Positions 33,981-43,771 of a DNA stretch of 64,000 nucleotides are shown here, in pieces. Source of the stretch: Tupaia tana (Eukaryota > Chordata > Mammalia > Scandentia > Tupaiidae); the NCBI GenBank assembly GCA_026018925.1, contig JAKSZU010000018.1, positions 31,372,452 through 31,436,451 on the forward strand. The letters run 5' to 3'. Every line of letters starts with the position of its first letter. Position 1 is the first letter of the stretch. The notes under the pieces are model-generated. The model searched no databases. It was not told where the DNA came from and was given only the letters and a program-made list of their open reading frames with translations. The position numbers and the translations under genes are program-made.

Positions 33981-33984
33981 TTAC

Positions 33985-34175
33985 TTAACACACATGTCCC
34001 TAATTTACAATGGTTTAACTTAGGATTTTTTGATTTGACCATGGTGGGAAAGTGATTTGCATTCAACAGAAATTGTGCTGCAGGTACTCACACACCTGTT
34101 CTGTTTTTTACTTTCAGAATAGTATTCAGTAAGTCACATGTGATATTTAACACCTTACTGAAAAAAGTATGCAAA
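33985..34175 (+). mobile_element. Tigger-like DNA transposon fragment
   Basis: CCTAATTTACAATGGTTTAA, CTTAGGATTTTTTGATTTGA, CATGGTGGGAAAGTGATTTG and AATAGTATTCAGTAAGTCAC follow the order of a Tigger-family element with an internal deletion. Confidence 0.7.
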
Positions 34176-34407
34176 AACATAGATACGCTCAATGACAACA
34201 TAAAAATGCAAATTTCCCCCAAAATTCAAATCCAAATCATAAATATTAAAAAGCTAGAAAAAAAACTCCTACATCATTGGTTGTTTAGGATTGGGTAGAT
34301 TACAAGTAAAGGTTTTTAAAAACTTTATGGGGGGGAATTCTTTATTTTGTTTAATGATAACTGATTATAGAACCAACTTATTTCAAAATAAAAACTACAC
34401 CTATATG

Positions 34408-34870
34408 TATGATCTCATTTGATATTATGGCCTCCCAGCAGCTCGGGTAATACATACTTTACTATCCCCCATTATATAAACACTGCAACTGAGGTATTTA
34501 CTTATTTATTTATTTTTATTTAGAGAGATTTTGCTGTAGGGCGTGTGAGCTTACTGAGAGAGACAGAGAGACAGAAAGTAAGACATTGCCCTCCAGTGGG
34601 GATGGTCACACCATGACCCCTTCTCCTCCATTAGCCTCTTGGGATTTGGGGCACACATGCACATGTGACTGGCATGAGTTTTAAGCCACCGGATCCAGGA
34701 CTCGAACTGGCGTCAACTGTGTGGGTGTCCAGCGACTTAACTATTATGCCATCTACTGGTCCTGCAACTGAGGTTTTTTAAAAGCCTAACCCTTCTAGTA
34801 AGTGTCAGAGCTGAAACTCAAGCTACAAGTTTTGCATACCTCTGCCAGTGCTCTGACAGGTTCCTCTACC
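34408..34870 (-). repeat. MIR SINE, split by a type A SINE
   Basis: Reversed MIR parts flank the SINE: TTACTATCCCCCATTATATA on the left; AGTAAGTGTCAGAGCTGAAA and GCCAGTGCTCTGACAGGTTC on the right. Confidence 0.65.
34496..34761 (-). mobile_element. tRNA-derived SINE, type A, inside MIR
   Basis: Full length. Exact 13-bp target duplication CTGCAACTGAGGT at 34483-34495 and 34762-34774. Confidence 0.95.
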
Positions 34871-35109
34871 TCACTGGCGTATGGGGGTGATTATGTCTGA
34901 CCGTCATTGACCCCATCATGCCCTCCAACTTCACCTAACTGTAAGTTTCTTGTCAAACTATGAAAATAAATCACACTTCGTTCTATCATTCCAGCTGAAT
35001 GGTAGAACACTCTTCTGACTCCAGTTCCTTTACACTCCATAACACACTTCTCTTAGTAGGACCACATTTACCTGTCTTGGCGAGGGAGCTCACGAGAAAC
35101 GCTCTTTGG

Positions 35110-35300
35110 TAGATACTGTTTTCAAAACCCAGAATAGACACAGAGTCTTAGAAACCCTCTAAGGGAGCTGTTATTACTCCTGTTCTACAGATGAGGAAGG
35201 TGGTGCCCAAAGAGATTAAACAACTCTCATCCAGGATTACTCCAGCTCTGGCGACTCCCAAGTCAACACACGTGACTACTATGCCAGAGTTCCCCACACC
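35110..35300 (-). repeat. MIR SINE
   Basis: Reversed MIR: TATTACTCCTGTTCTACAGA, then AGAGATTAAACAACTCTCAT and GTGACTACTATGCCAG. Confidence 0.65.
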
Positions 35301-35411
35301 TATCGGGAATAAGAAACCCAGTTGGTCATGTTAAAAGATACAGATTCCCAGGCCTCTTGCCTGTCATGTAGGTTTTAATTGTTTCCACATAAGCCTAGTA
35401 ATATGGATTTT

Positions 35412-35652
35412 TTTTTTGAGAGAGAGATTTTTGCTATAAGAGTGTGTGTGCTCGCAGGAGAGCCAGAGAGAGACAGAAAGCAAGAAATCACCCCCGGGGG
35501 GATGGCCATGCTGCAGTCCTTTCTCTTCTGTTCTCTTCTCAGGATTTTGGGCATGCAGGCACACGTGTCTGGCATGAGTTTCAGGTCACCGAGTCCGGAA
35601 CTCGAACATCGGACAACTACATGTGAGTCCAGAGATATAACCATTAAAGTTA
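35412..35652 (-). mobile_element. tRNA-derived SINE, type A, head slightly truncated
   Basis: The body and box-B region are intact. The outermost head bases are missing next to the right flank. Flanks AGTAATATGGATTTTT at about 35397 and about 35655 form the target duplication. Confidence 0.9.
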
Positions 35653-35707
35653 CAGTAATATGGATTTTTAACAAGTATCTCAGGGGATTCTCTTGATCAT
35701 ATTGTTT

Positions 35708-35875
35708 TTTTTTTCTTTGTGGTAGGTTTTTGCCATAAAGCACATGCACGCACCGGCAAGGGACAGAGAGAGAGAGACAGTGAGAAGGAAAACAAGAAAT
35801 CATCCCCCAAGAAGGATGGCCACACCACAATCTCTTCTCTTTCACTCTCCTGGAATTTTTGTACACTGCATACAC

Positions 35876-35920
<45 letters not shown>

Positions 35921-36010
35921 GTGATTTTTAAGTCACAGAGTCCAGGACTCCAGCCACAGTCAGCCATGTGGGAGTCCAGCACCTTAACCACTACATCACT
36001 TGCTGGCCTC
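35708..36010 (-). mobile_element. tRNA-derived SINE, type A, with internal (CA)n
   Basis: The minus-strand head is GGCCAGCAAGTGATGTAGTG. The body is interrupted by a (CA)n expansion at 35870-35916. Confidence 0.9.
35870..35916. repeat. (CA)n microsatellite inside a SINE
   Basis: About 16 uninterrupted CA units plus CATA variants, at the same SINE-body position as the run at 26112. Confidence 0.95.
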
Positions 36011-36021
36011 TAAACTGACTT

Positions 36022-36245
36022 TTTAAAAAAGTTTATTTATTACATGCGTGAAAGAGACAGAGAGAAACAGCACCTCCAACAGCGAATGATCTTGATGCCA
36101 CAATTTACTCCAAGCCTCAGTCAACTCTGGATCATAAACAGGTTTGTGCCCAGGGTACGCAGAGGTCTCCAGACTGGAACCTAGAACTTTCCCAGTAGGT
36201 CAGCCCCACAGAGCATGCACCGCATTTTACCACGGTCCTGCTACT
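36022..36245 (-). mobile_element. probable tRNA-derived SINE, type C
   Basis: AAGTTTATTTATTACATGCG at its end, AAAGAGACAGAGAGAAACAG, and CTCCAAGCCTCAGTCAACTC are type C body features. The head is weak. Confidence 0.6.
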
Positions 36246-37135
36246 CAGCTCCTTATATGCTACTTTAAGACGTTTAACCCAGAGTCCACCCAGCAATCGC
36301 CATCTTCTCTCCAGTACCTGGGTCAGGCTGGGCTTTTCATCTGTGAGGCTCGCTAAACACACCTCGGCCTTTCTCTCCTAAGGAAAAGGGGCTGCTCTAT
36401 GCTCCACGGAAGGAAAAGGCAGGTTGGAAAGGCACAATGATTGGGCATTTGGGGGAATGCATGTGAAAAACCACAAAGAATCAACATAACCAAATACAAC
36501 CCTAGGTTCATGATCACCAGTGGGAATCATTAAAGTTCTACTCACATAAATCCAAGTTTCAGGACATTCCTTGGCCTTGTCTCATGCAGGCAGAGGTACT
36601 ATTACTGCTGTTATCTCCTATTTTTAATTATCATTTGATTGCCAAGATTATGATAAATACCAGTTTTGAGATCATACATTGTGATTTTTTTTTTTAGGTG
36701 CCAAACTGAGATTCAGAAGATCGAGTGCTCTAGCCAAATGGCCCTGCCTGTGTCTTTAAGAAAACACCCTCTGTCCCCTGGTCTCAGTTTTCCGGCCTGT
36801 GAAATGGGAAGTCATTAGACATGGTTCTCTCTAAGGCCTCTGCTATCCCTGATAACCACAAATTAAGCAAACAAACAAACAAATAAAATGAAGTAAATAT
36901 AAGCAAATAAAACCAATAAAGCAAAACAAAAAATAAAAAGTTCACAGATGCCCAAACTTGCAATATATTCAGGTCAGAAACTCACCCTAGTGAGTCAGTC
37001 AGTGTTAATCTGTTTTTCTAAGAAGTTACTCAACTGAAGGGCTCTTGGGGCTCTCCTGTACCAAGCAGCTCATATAGGAACTGGGCTAACAGGATGAGCC
37101 CTCTCTAATTTCATTAAAAAAAACACAACACACAC
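36246..37135. other. no gene; weak MIR scraps at 36590-36870
   Basis: GTCTCAGTTTTCCGGCCTGT and GAAATGGGAAGTCATTAGAC are MIR-like. The rest is unassigned. Confidence 0.35.
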
Positions 37136-37320
37136 TGGAGCCAGCAGGTAGAGTGGTGGTTAAGGCACTGGACTCCCAGATGACTGACCATGGTTCGAGT
37201 CCCGGATCTGGCAGCTTGCTTTCTCACTTTCTCTTTCTCTGTTTCTGTCTGTCTCTCTCTGGTCAAACTGAAAAATAATAATAAAATACATAAAATGAAA
37301 TAAAATAATTTTTAACAAGT
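37136..37320 (+). mobile_element. tRNA-derived SINE, type B
   Basis: The head is GGAGCCAGCAGGTAGAGTGG, with GGTTCGAGTCCCGGATCTGG intact, then TCTCTGGTCAAACTGAAAAA and an AT-rich tail. Confidence 0.95.
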
Positions 37321-37662
37321 CATTAAAAAGGCAACAATAACAATACACACACACACACACAAACCTAACCTCAAAATATTTACAGCCTAATGGGGAGAGA
37401 AAAACAATGAATGAATCACATAAGTAAATATAATATTGGAACAGGGGCTAGTTCTATGGCAAAGAGAGGGGTGGTACCATGAGCTTATAGGTTGGGAAGA
37501 CTTCCCAGAGGAAGTGATGATGAAGCTGGCAATGGAAAGGTAACTAGCAATTTATGATTCATTGTGCTTTAGAATGCCACGGTTGTCAGGCAAATCTTAT
37601 TTTAAATAAATAGAAACTACAAAAGAAAAATAATTCAAAAGAGAAGCAATCTTTGTTTTGTT
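37321..37662. other. no gene; short (CA)n at 37345-37362
   Basis: Around 37385-37550, TAATGGGGAGAGAAAAACAA and GACTTCCCAGAGGAAGTGAT recall an old unnamed mammalian repeat. Confidence 0.35.
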
Positions 37663-37911
37663 TTGTTTTTTTGAGAGATTTTCACTATAGGGCGCTTGCA
37701 CTCGCCAGAAAGACAGAGAGACAGAAAGTGAGAAATCACACTCCCAGGGGAGATGGCCACGCCACAATCCCTTCTCCTCCATTTTCCTCTTGGGATCTTG
37801 GGCACGCATCACACGCGCCCGGCGTGAGTTTAAGCCACCAGGTCCAGGACTTGAACTGTGGTCAATTACATGGGAGGCCAGCGACATAGCCATTCCACTA
37901 ACTGCTAGTTC
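37663..37911 (-). mobile_element. tRNA-derived SINE, type A
   Basis: The minus-strand head is GGAACTAGCAGTTAGTGGAA. Flanks AGCAATCTTTGTTTT (37647) and AGCAATCTTTGTTTA (37914) form the target duplication. Confidence 0.95.
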
Positions 37912-38059
37912 CAGCAATCTTTGTTTATAATTAGTAGTAAATTTGCTCTCATTTCCAACTATTACTATGTGTCCAACTTGATCACTAAGGTCCAGGAAAC
38001 CTGAGCGATCACATGCTGCAATTGCCTTGTATCAGTTCACAAGAACTGGGGAGTGGGAG

Positions 38060-38275
38060 GGGGCTGGGAGAGGCAGTGGAGCAACAGCAATTTAATTGAA
38101 CCCACGTGGACAAAGGCCTAGGCTTGCATCCTGGGACCTCTGTGAACATGCCAGGCACATATGCACCCGCCGTGATCTGGTCCTGAGACCGAGGGTGGAG
38201 TGTGGTGTGAGGATTCTGTTGAGTTGCCAGTCTCTCTGTCTCTATCTCACAGAAGAAATAAATAAACTTTAAACC
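38060..38275 (+). mobile_element. tRNA-derived SINE, type C, decayed
   Basis: The head is weak (GGCAGTGGAGCAACAGCAAT). The body has CATGCCAGGCACATATGCAC and the diagnostic end GAAGAAATAAATAAACTTTA. Confidence 0.75.
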
Positions 38276-38779
38276 GTAACAACAACAACAAAAACTAGTT
38301 GTTTAATGTTCAAGAAGTTTGCAAGTTGGTTGTTTATCTCCGTTGTCATTCAACATCAAAATATATAACTTTTCAATAAAGTCAATCTTATTTTAAAACA
38401 CAATGAATACAGACTCAGAAATCATCACTTCTTAATTAGTTTTACGTTGACTCTCTCAAGATTATTGATGTCTATTGCATCTGTCAGGTGAAAATATTAT
38501 ATACACGTGTGCTATTCCTACTGTGCATCTCTTCCCAAGGCCATGATCAATGATGTCGCATTGATAGCTTGAAGTTGGCCATGGTGAGACCACACCACAG
38601 AAGTCAGCCAATGCTAGACAGAAAACAGGGCATTGATCTTGCAGTCCTATGTTAAACCAGCACACCACTGCCTGGGAGCTGTCTTTCAGGACCACTCACT
38701 CCAGGTAGCCACTGAATCATTTGGTCAAGTCAGTAGACTGCTGGAGAGAGTACCAAGAGGAGGAGTCACAGGACTAAGG
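38276..38779. other. no gene recognised
   Basis: Unassigned. It may be the more diverged continuation of the L1 to the right. Confidence 0.3.
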
Positions 38780-39003
38780 TCCTCACCATTGCTTGTAGGG
38801 CACCATTTACTGAAGAAGACATAGTTTCTCTGTCAATGTAAAATGCCACTTTTATTTCCTGTGAGATTCTCCATGTGGATCTTGCTTCACTTTGTTGTTT
38901 TGTATCGATTTGCCTCCTTAGTTCTGAACCATACTGTCTTAATTACTGTTCCTTTATACTATGTTTTAAAATATAGTAATGCCAATTCCCTTCATTAATT
39001 GTT

Positions 39004-39186
39004 TTAAAATTATTTATTTTAATTTTATTTATTATTATTATTATTTAATTTGCCATAGATTTTGTGTGCTCACCAGAGAGAGGGAGAGAGAAGGAAAGCA
39101 AGAAAGCAAGCCACCAGGTCCAGGGCTCAAACCATGCTCAACCATGGTTCAGTCCAGCACCTTAAACACCATGCCACCAGCTTCCT
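39004..39186 (-). mobile_element. tRNA-derived SINE, type B, inside L1
   Basis: The minus-strand head is GAAGCTGGTGGCATGGTGTT. It has GGTTTGAGCCCTGGACCTGG and a (TAA)n tail. Flanks CCCTTCATTAATT and TCCTTCATTAATT form the target duplication. Confidence 0.9.
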
Positions 39187-39257
39187 TCCTTCATTAATTT
39201 TTATGTTCATAAATTATTTTCCTATCTCACAAGACTGTTTTTCCATATGAATTTTTA

Positions 39258-39407
39258 AAAAGGATTATTTATTTTATTTATTAATTCATTAATTTTTTTA
39301 CAAAATTTGACCAGAGAGAAAGCAAGCCACCAGGTGTGGTACTCAAACCACAGTCCACCATGTGGGAGCATCCAGCATCTCAAACACCACACCACCTGCT
39401 GGTCTCT
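39258..39407 (-). mobile_element. tRNA-derived SINE, type B, inside L1
   Basis: The minus-strand head is GACCAGCAGGTGGTGTGGTG. Flanks TTCCATATGAATTTTTA (39241) and TTCCATATGAATTTTGA (39408) form the target duplication. Confidence 0.95.
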
Positions 39408-39462
39408 TTCCATATGAATTTTGATATCCTTATGACAAGTTGCTTCAAAAAATCCCTTAAAG

Positions 39463-39741
39463 GACCAGCAGTTAGTGTAATGGCTATGTCGCTGGACTCC
39501 CACGTATTCGACCGTGGTTCACGTCCCAGACCTGGTGGCTTAAAACTCAAGCCGGGCGCTTGTGCATGCGTGCCCAAGATCCCGAGAGGAGAATGGAGGA
39601 GAAGAGATTGCAGCGTGGCCATCCCCCCTGGGGGGGTGATTTCTAGCTTTCTGTTTCTCTGTCTCTCTCTGCCTGTCTGGCGAGTGCATGCGCCCTATAG
39701 CGAAAAACCTCTCCAAAAAAAAAAAAAAAAAGAAGAAGGAA
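39463..39741 (+). mobile_element. tRNA-derived SINE, type A, inside L1
   Basis: Full length and young-looking, with GGAGGAGAAGAGATTGCAGC and the end CCCTATAGCGAAAAACCTCT. Exact flank AAAAAATCCCTTAA at about 39448 and about 39743. Confidence 0.95.
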
Positions 39742-39876
39742 AAAAAAATCCCTTAAGAGTTTCAACTAATAATAACCTTCATTGAAAGGCTCATTCTGAC
39801 CCATTTTTCTCTTTTAGTCCTCATAATAAGGTTAGTAATTCCAGACTTCCTTTGCAGGTAAAAGACTAAGGCTCAG

Positions 39877-40119
39877 GGACCAGCAGTTGGCATAATGGTT
39901 ATGCTGCTGGACTCCTATGTAGTTGACTGCAGTACAAGTCCTGGACCTAGTGGCTTAAACTCATGCCAGGCACATGTGCATGTGTGCCCAAGATCCCAAG
40001 AGGAGAATGGAGGAGAAGGGATTGTGGTGTGGCCATGCCCCCAGGGGATGATTTCTTGCTTTCTATCTCTCTGTCTCTCTTGTCTTTGTGACGAGCGCAT
40101 GTGCCCTATAGCAAAAACC

Positions 40120-40164
<45 letters not shown>
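39877..40164 (+). mobile_element. tRNA-derived SINE, type A, inside MIR
   Basis: The head is GGGACCAGCAGTTGGCATAA, the end CCCTATAGCAAAAACC and the tail (AAAT)n. Exact target duplication AAGACTAAGGCTCA on both sides. Confidence 0.95.

Positions 40165-40166
<2 letters not shown>
40121..40166. repeat. (AAAT)n microsatellite
   Basis: About 11 perfect AAAT units, the tail of the SINE. Confidence 0.95.
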
Positions 40167-40383
40167 GACTAAGGCTCACAGAAACAAAGACAGTGGTCTA
40201 TAGATACAGTCTACAGGGGAGCAAAGTCCTAAGACTCAAACTTAGGTGTTCTGACTTCAAATACAGTGAATTTTTTCTCCCCATAACCACCAGAGAAAAA
40301 AAAATGAGAAATTAGTTTAGAGAAGTGGGAGGGGGAAATATAGTAATATTTATAGAGAGCCTGTTAATGAATTAGTCAATCTG

Positions 40384-40588
40384 GGAGCCAGCAGGTGGTG
40401 TGGTGGTTAAGGCGCTGGACACTCCCACATGGCTGACCACGGTTTGAGTCCTAGACCTGGTGGCTTGCTTTCCCACTTTCCCTCTCTCTCTTTCTCTTTC
40501 TTTGTGTCTCTCTCTGGTAAGATTAGATGAATGAATAAATAAAATTAAATGAATAATTAACCACAACAAAAAATAATTAAAAAAAAAG
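40384..40588 (+). mobile_element. tRNA-derived SINE, type B
   Basis: The head is GGAGCCAGCAGGTGGTGTGG. Exact 15-bp target duplication GAATTAGTCAATCTG at 40369-40383 and 40589-40603. Confidence 0.95.
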
Positions 40589-40603
40589 GAATTAGTCAAT
40601 CTG

Positions 40604-41390
40604 AACTCTTTCAGAATCCGAGTGTATATTGGGTCATGTCACATGACACCTGTCTGCTTACATCGTACAGTCCTGATCTTCTTCCAGTTAGTCTCTATGA
40701 ATGACTATGGAGCAGTTTGTAACATAAAGTGCTACAGAACTTCTTGTTAATATTATGTATTAGGTACAATCACACTGATGCTTTGAGCTGCTTATTTAAG
40801 ACTAGAGAAAAAAATAACACTGAGACTTTGAGCTCGTGTTTTAAATTTGCCTGTTATAAATAGATAGGATTTCAGCTTAAATATACTAATGATTTTTTTT
40901 CACTATGCAAATTATATTGGTTCCTTAGCAACAGAACAAATAAGTGTTCCCCCTCCAATTCTGTGTATGTTAGTTTAGAGAAGACACACAATAAGTTAAT
41001 TAGAGAGTGGTTGGGGGTGATTTATAAATGTCATATTAACATGTTAGCTTGTTTTTGTAGCACTCAAAGACTTTAAAATATATGAATACCGTTTCTGGCA
41101 TGGTTGGTTTATTTTTTGTCTCTAGGACCTTTTCCCAACTAGTATTTGGAATCAATTTTCAGGAGTGATTTGTGATGTATTTGGTTGGACTTTCTAACCT
41201 GAGGGAAACTAAATATACAAAAATCTAACCTGAAAATGAAGAGAAACCAGGGCATTAGCATAATCCCAGTATAACTACATCCCTTTCATTTTTCTGGAGA
41301 GAGAAATTGGGCGCAAAGTGAGCAAATGACTTACCCAAGAGTCCGGGAACTGTATTTGGCTGTGCTTCTGCTTAAATTTAAGATGCTTGC
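40604..41390. other. repeat-free AT-rich island, candidate conserved non-coding element
   Basis: No repeat is recognised over about 790 bp. The core at 40790-41280 has homeodomain and octamer-like words (TATGCAAATTATATTGGTTC near 40904; ACACAATAAGTTAATTAGAG near 40987). Texture only. Confidence 0.4.
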
Positions 41391-41392
41391 CT

Positions 41393-41768
41393 GAGTCAGT
41401 TTGAGCCACCGTACAAAAATTCTATAGCCTAGGTGCTTGAACAATAAGAACCTTATTTCCTTGGTTATGAGGATCAAAATTCAAGATTACAATGCTGGCC
41501 AATTTGGTTCCTGATGAGTGGTCTCTTCCTGGCTGACAGAGACATTGTCTTGCTATGTCCTCACCATAGAAGGAGGGAAGGAGAAAGGAATAAATACACA
41601 GCAAACGCGTGTGTCTCTTCTTATGAAAGCACTAATCCTATCACAAAGGCCCCACCCCTATGATCTCACCTCACCTTAATTACCTCCCGAAGTCTCCGTC
41701 TTCAAATACCATCACAATGGGGAGTTGGCTCAGCCTATGAATCTGGGGGGACACGAACAAACTCAACT
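41393..41768 (-). mobile_element. MLT1-type MaLR LTR
   Basis: The minus strand reads GTTTGTGTCCCCCCAGATTC onward, with the LTR body, and ends near CAAACTGACTCAGG. It is a solo LTR. Part of it resembles the piece inside the neighbouring RPL31 pseudogene. Confidence 0.8.
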
Positions 41769-42081
41769 TTGCCTGTTACCTCCCCATCATTTCAAGGTTA
41801 CCTCAGTATTCCTTGAGTAACCAACTCTTCAGTGTCCCTTGGAAAAGGCGTGTTTGTACCTCTTTCTGTTTTCTTTCACCTTGGACTTAGTTTCCACCCA
41901 TGTTACTCTTCTCTCCTTTCCTCTCACCGGGGTTGCTGGCCTGTGTCACATATGCTTCATAACCTGATTTGAGGAAGGGAGGTGATGTGCTGAGGTAAGA
42001 ATTCTCTATCAGGATAAATTCTGAGATTAAAAAAAACTAAGAAGAGCTTTGGAAAAAACAATCAATTAATTAATTAAAATA
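41769..42081. other. no gene recognised
   Basis: Unassigned sequence ending in a TTAATTAATTAA-rich stretch just before the pseudogene. Confidence 0.3.
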
Positions 42082-42185
42082 ATGACTTGGTCCTACCCAG
42101 GTCCTGCAGAAAAGAGCCGTTCTACCATCAATGAGCGTGACCAGAGAATGCACCAGGCGTGTTCACAAGCACATCCATAGGTGGG

Positions 42186-42358
42186 TGGCTTGAACAACAG
42201 AAATTTCCTCGGTTATGGAGAATAGAAAATCAAAATGAAAGTGCTGGCCAATTTGGTTCCTGGTGAGTGGTCTCTTCCTGGTTTGCAGAGAGACACTGTC
42301 TCGCTCTATCCTCACATGGTAGAGAGAAGAGAGAAAAAGAGGGAAGAAGGAAGGAAGC
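42186..42358 (-). mobile_element. MLT1-like fragment inside the RPL31 pseudogene
   Basis: GTGGCTTGAACAACAGAAAT starts the piece, followed by GCTGGCCAATTTGGTTCCTG. It lacks both LTR ends. It shares a long nearly identical stretch with the LTR at 41393-41768. Confidence 0.65.
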
Positions 42359-42610
42359 CATCATGGGCTTTGAGAAGCATTCCCTTGGACCCTTGAAAAG
42401 ATCTGGAATTTGTCATGAAGGAAATAGAAACTCCAGATGTGTGCATTAAGATCAGTCTCAACAAAGCTGTGTGGGCCACAGGGATAAAGAATGTGCTATA
42501 CCGCATCTGTATATAGTTGTCCAGAAAAAGCAATGAAGATGAAAACTCATCAGACCAGCTCTGTCTGTTGGTTACATATTACCTATCATCACTCAAGAAA
42601 ATCTACAGTG

Positions 42611-42828
42611 TGGGCCAGATGGTGGTGCAAGGGTAAGTAACTACTGGACCCACATGGGCAAGGTCCTGGGTCCATGGAGCTCCAGGACCTTCCTAAGCTC
42701 CTTTGTGTGCTTGTGTGATCCAGGCTAGCTGAGATCGGGTAGGTCATGATGTAAAGGCCTCATTGGTGTCTGTCTCTCTGTCTCTGTCTCTCTGTCTCTG
42801 TCTCATGGAAGAAATAAATAAGCTTAAA
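42611..42828 (+). mobile_element. tRNA-derived SINE, type C, inside the RPL31 pseudogene
   Basis: The head is GGGCCAGATGGTGGTGCAAG and the end GAAGAAATAAATAAGCTTA. Flanks AAAATCTACAGT and AAAATTTATAGT are the split pseudogene bases duplicated on insertion. Confidence 0.85.
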
Positions 42829-42842
42829 AATTTATAGTCAAG

Positions 42843-43127
42843 GGCCTGGTGAGTGGTATAATGGTTGAGGCACTGGACGCCCATGTGGTTGACTGTGGTT
42901 AGATGCCCGGACCCAGTTAGTTGAAACTCATGCTGGACACATGTGCGTGCATGCCCAAAATCCCAAGAGGAGAATAGAGAAGAAGAGATTGCAGAGATGG
43001 CCGTCTACCCTGTGGGATGATTTCTTGCTTTCTGTCTCTCTGTCCCTCTCCGTTTCTTCAGTGAGTGTGTGAGCCCAACAACAACCACCACCACCAAAAA
43101 AAAAAAAAAAAAAAAAACTCTCAAAAA
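42843..43127 (+). mobile_element. tRNA-derived SINE, type A, inserted beside the type C copy
   Basis: The head is GGGCCTGGTGAGTGGTATAA and the body AGAATAGAGAAGAAGAGATT. Flanks AAATTTATAGTCAA (42829) and AAATTTAGAGTCAA (43128) form its own target duplication, so it came after the type C element. Confidence 0.9.
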
Positions 43128-43185
43128 AAATTTAGAGTCAATGTGGATGAAAACTACCAATTATCAGACAGAAGTATAAAACCAC

Positions 43186-43599
43186 AAAAAATGTAAAACC
43201 CCCAAAGTTCTAATTATTTCAATTGCAAAATGTGTTAATTTTTGACATACATTTGATACCTGCTAAAATAGCACCCTTAGTTTGGGTGCTAAAAAATTTA
43301 AGGCGAGGGCAGTCTTTTCATTTTGTAACACTTACACATGTCTCTCTTTTTCTCAGGATAGAAAAGTATTTTCCAGAGTTTCCCAGGCAGTGTTCTATCT
43401 CACTGGCACAATGAAGCTCACTTTTGCAGCAGAGGAGACTAGGAAATCCTCTTAAGTTGGGAGGCCAGCAAGGACATAGAAATAATTATACATACTGGTT
43501 CCGCCAGCAGAATGTCCAGCCCCTGTTCACTTGGCATTCACTATTTCAGTACACGTGAAGATTTTCTTTCTTAAAATTTACTTAATTTCTTAATTTACT
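43186..43599. other. no gene or repeat recognised
   Basis: Unassigned. TTACTTAATTTCTTAA repeats near 43580 begin the tail of the next SINE. Confidence 0.3.
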
Positions 43600-43771
43600 T
43601 AATTTCTTAAAATTTACTTAATTTTATTTAAAGTTTGCTGTAGGGCACATGTGCTCACCAAAGAGAGGTAGAGCGAGAGAGGGAAAACAGAAAAGCAAGC
43701 CACCAGCTCTGGGACTCAAACCATGGTCGGCCATGTGGGAGTTCAAAACCATTTGACCACCTGCTGGCCCG
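43600..43771 (-). mobile_element. tRNA-derived SINE, type B
   Basis: The minus-strand head is GGGCCAGCAGGTGGTCAAAT, then GGTTTGAGTCCCAGAGCTGG, the pyrimidine tract and an AT-rich tail. Confidence 0.9.

Larger units (their letters stand above)
38780..39785 (-). mobile_element. L1 LINE fragment, split by three SINEs
   Basis: Reversed L1 ORF2 text is seen as GGGCACCATTTACTGAAGAA, TTCTGAACCATACTGTCTTA and TGTTTTTCCATATGAATTTT. The pieces stay collinear across SINE insertions at 39004, 39258 and 39463. Confidence 0.7.
39795..40255 (-). repeat. MIR SINE, split by a type A SINE
   Basis: Reversed MIR: TAGTCCTCATAATAAGGTTA on the left; after the SINE, CTAAGGCTCACAGAAACAAA and CTAAGACTCAAACTTAGGTG. 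Confidence 0.6.
42082..43185 (+). pseudogene. processed RPL31 (ribosomal protein L31) pseudogene, split by three insertions
   Basis: The sequence follows the RPL31 coding order without introns: an ATG at 42082, GCCGTTCTACCATCAATGAG (42116), TTCACAAGCACATCCAT (42162), then after an MLT1-like piece GGGCTTTGAGAAGC (42365), AACTCCAGATGTGTGCATTA (42429), CTCAACAAAGCTGTGTGGGC (42457), AAGAATGTGCTATACCGCAT and GTTGTCCAGAAAAAGCAATG, and after two SINEs AGTCAATGTGGATGAAAACT (43136). RPL31 is a component of the large ribosomal subunit. Absence of introns, frameshifts, in-frame stops and loss of the normal stop context show a dead retrocopy. The lineage of insertions shows that it is old. The call rests on recalled RPL31 cDNA order, not on an alignment. 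Confidence 0.85.

Noticed and set aside
35375-35911. 178-codon minus-strand open frame
   Set aside because: It lies across two type A SINEs and a (CA)n run; the protein is a translation of SINE sequence.
37136-37220. SINE heads as tRNA genes
   Set aside because: Box-A- and box-B-like words are present, but no acceptor stem can be folded, and the sequence continues into a SINE body in every copy.
42267-42449. 60-codon plus-strand open frame as a small gene
   Set aside because: Its second part is the out-of-date coding text of the RPL31 pseudogene and its first part is an MLT1-like fragment.
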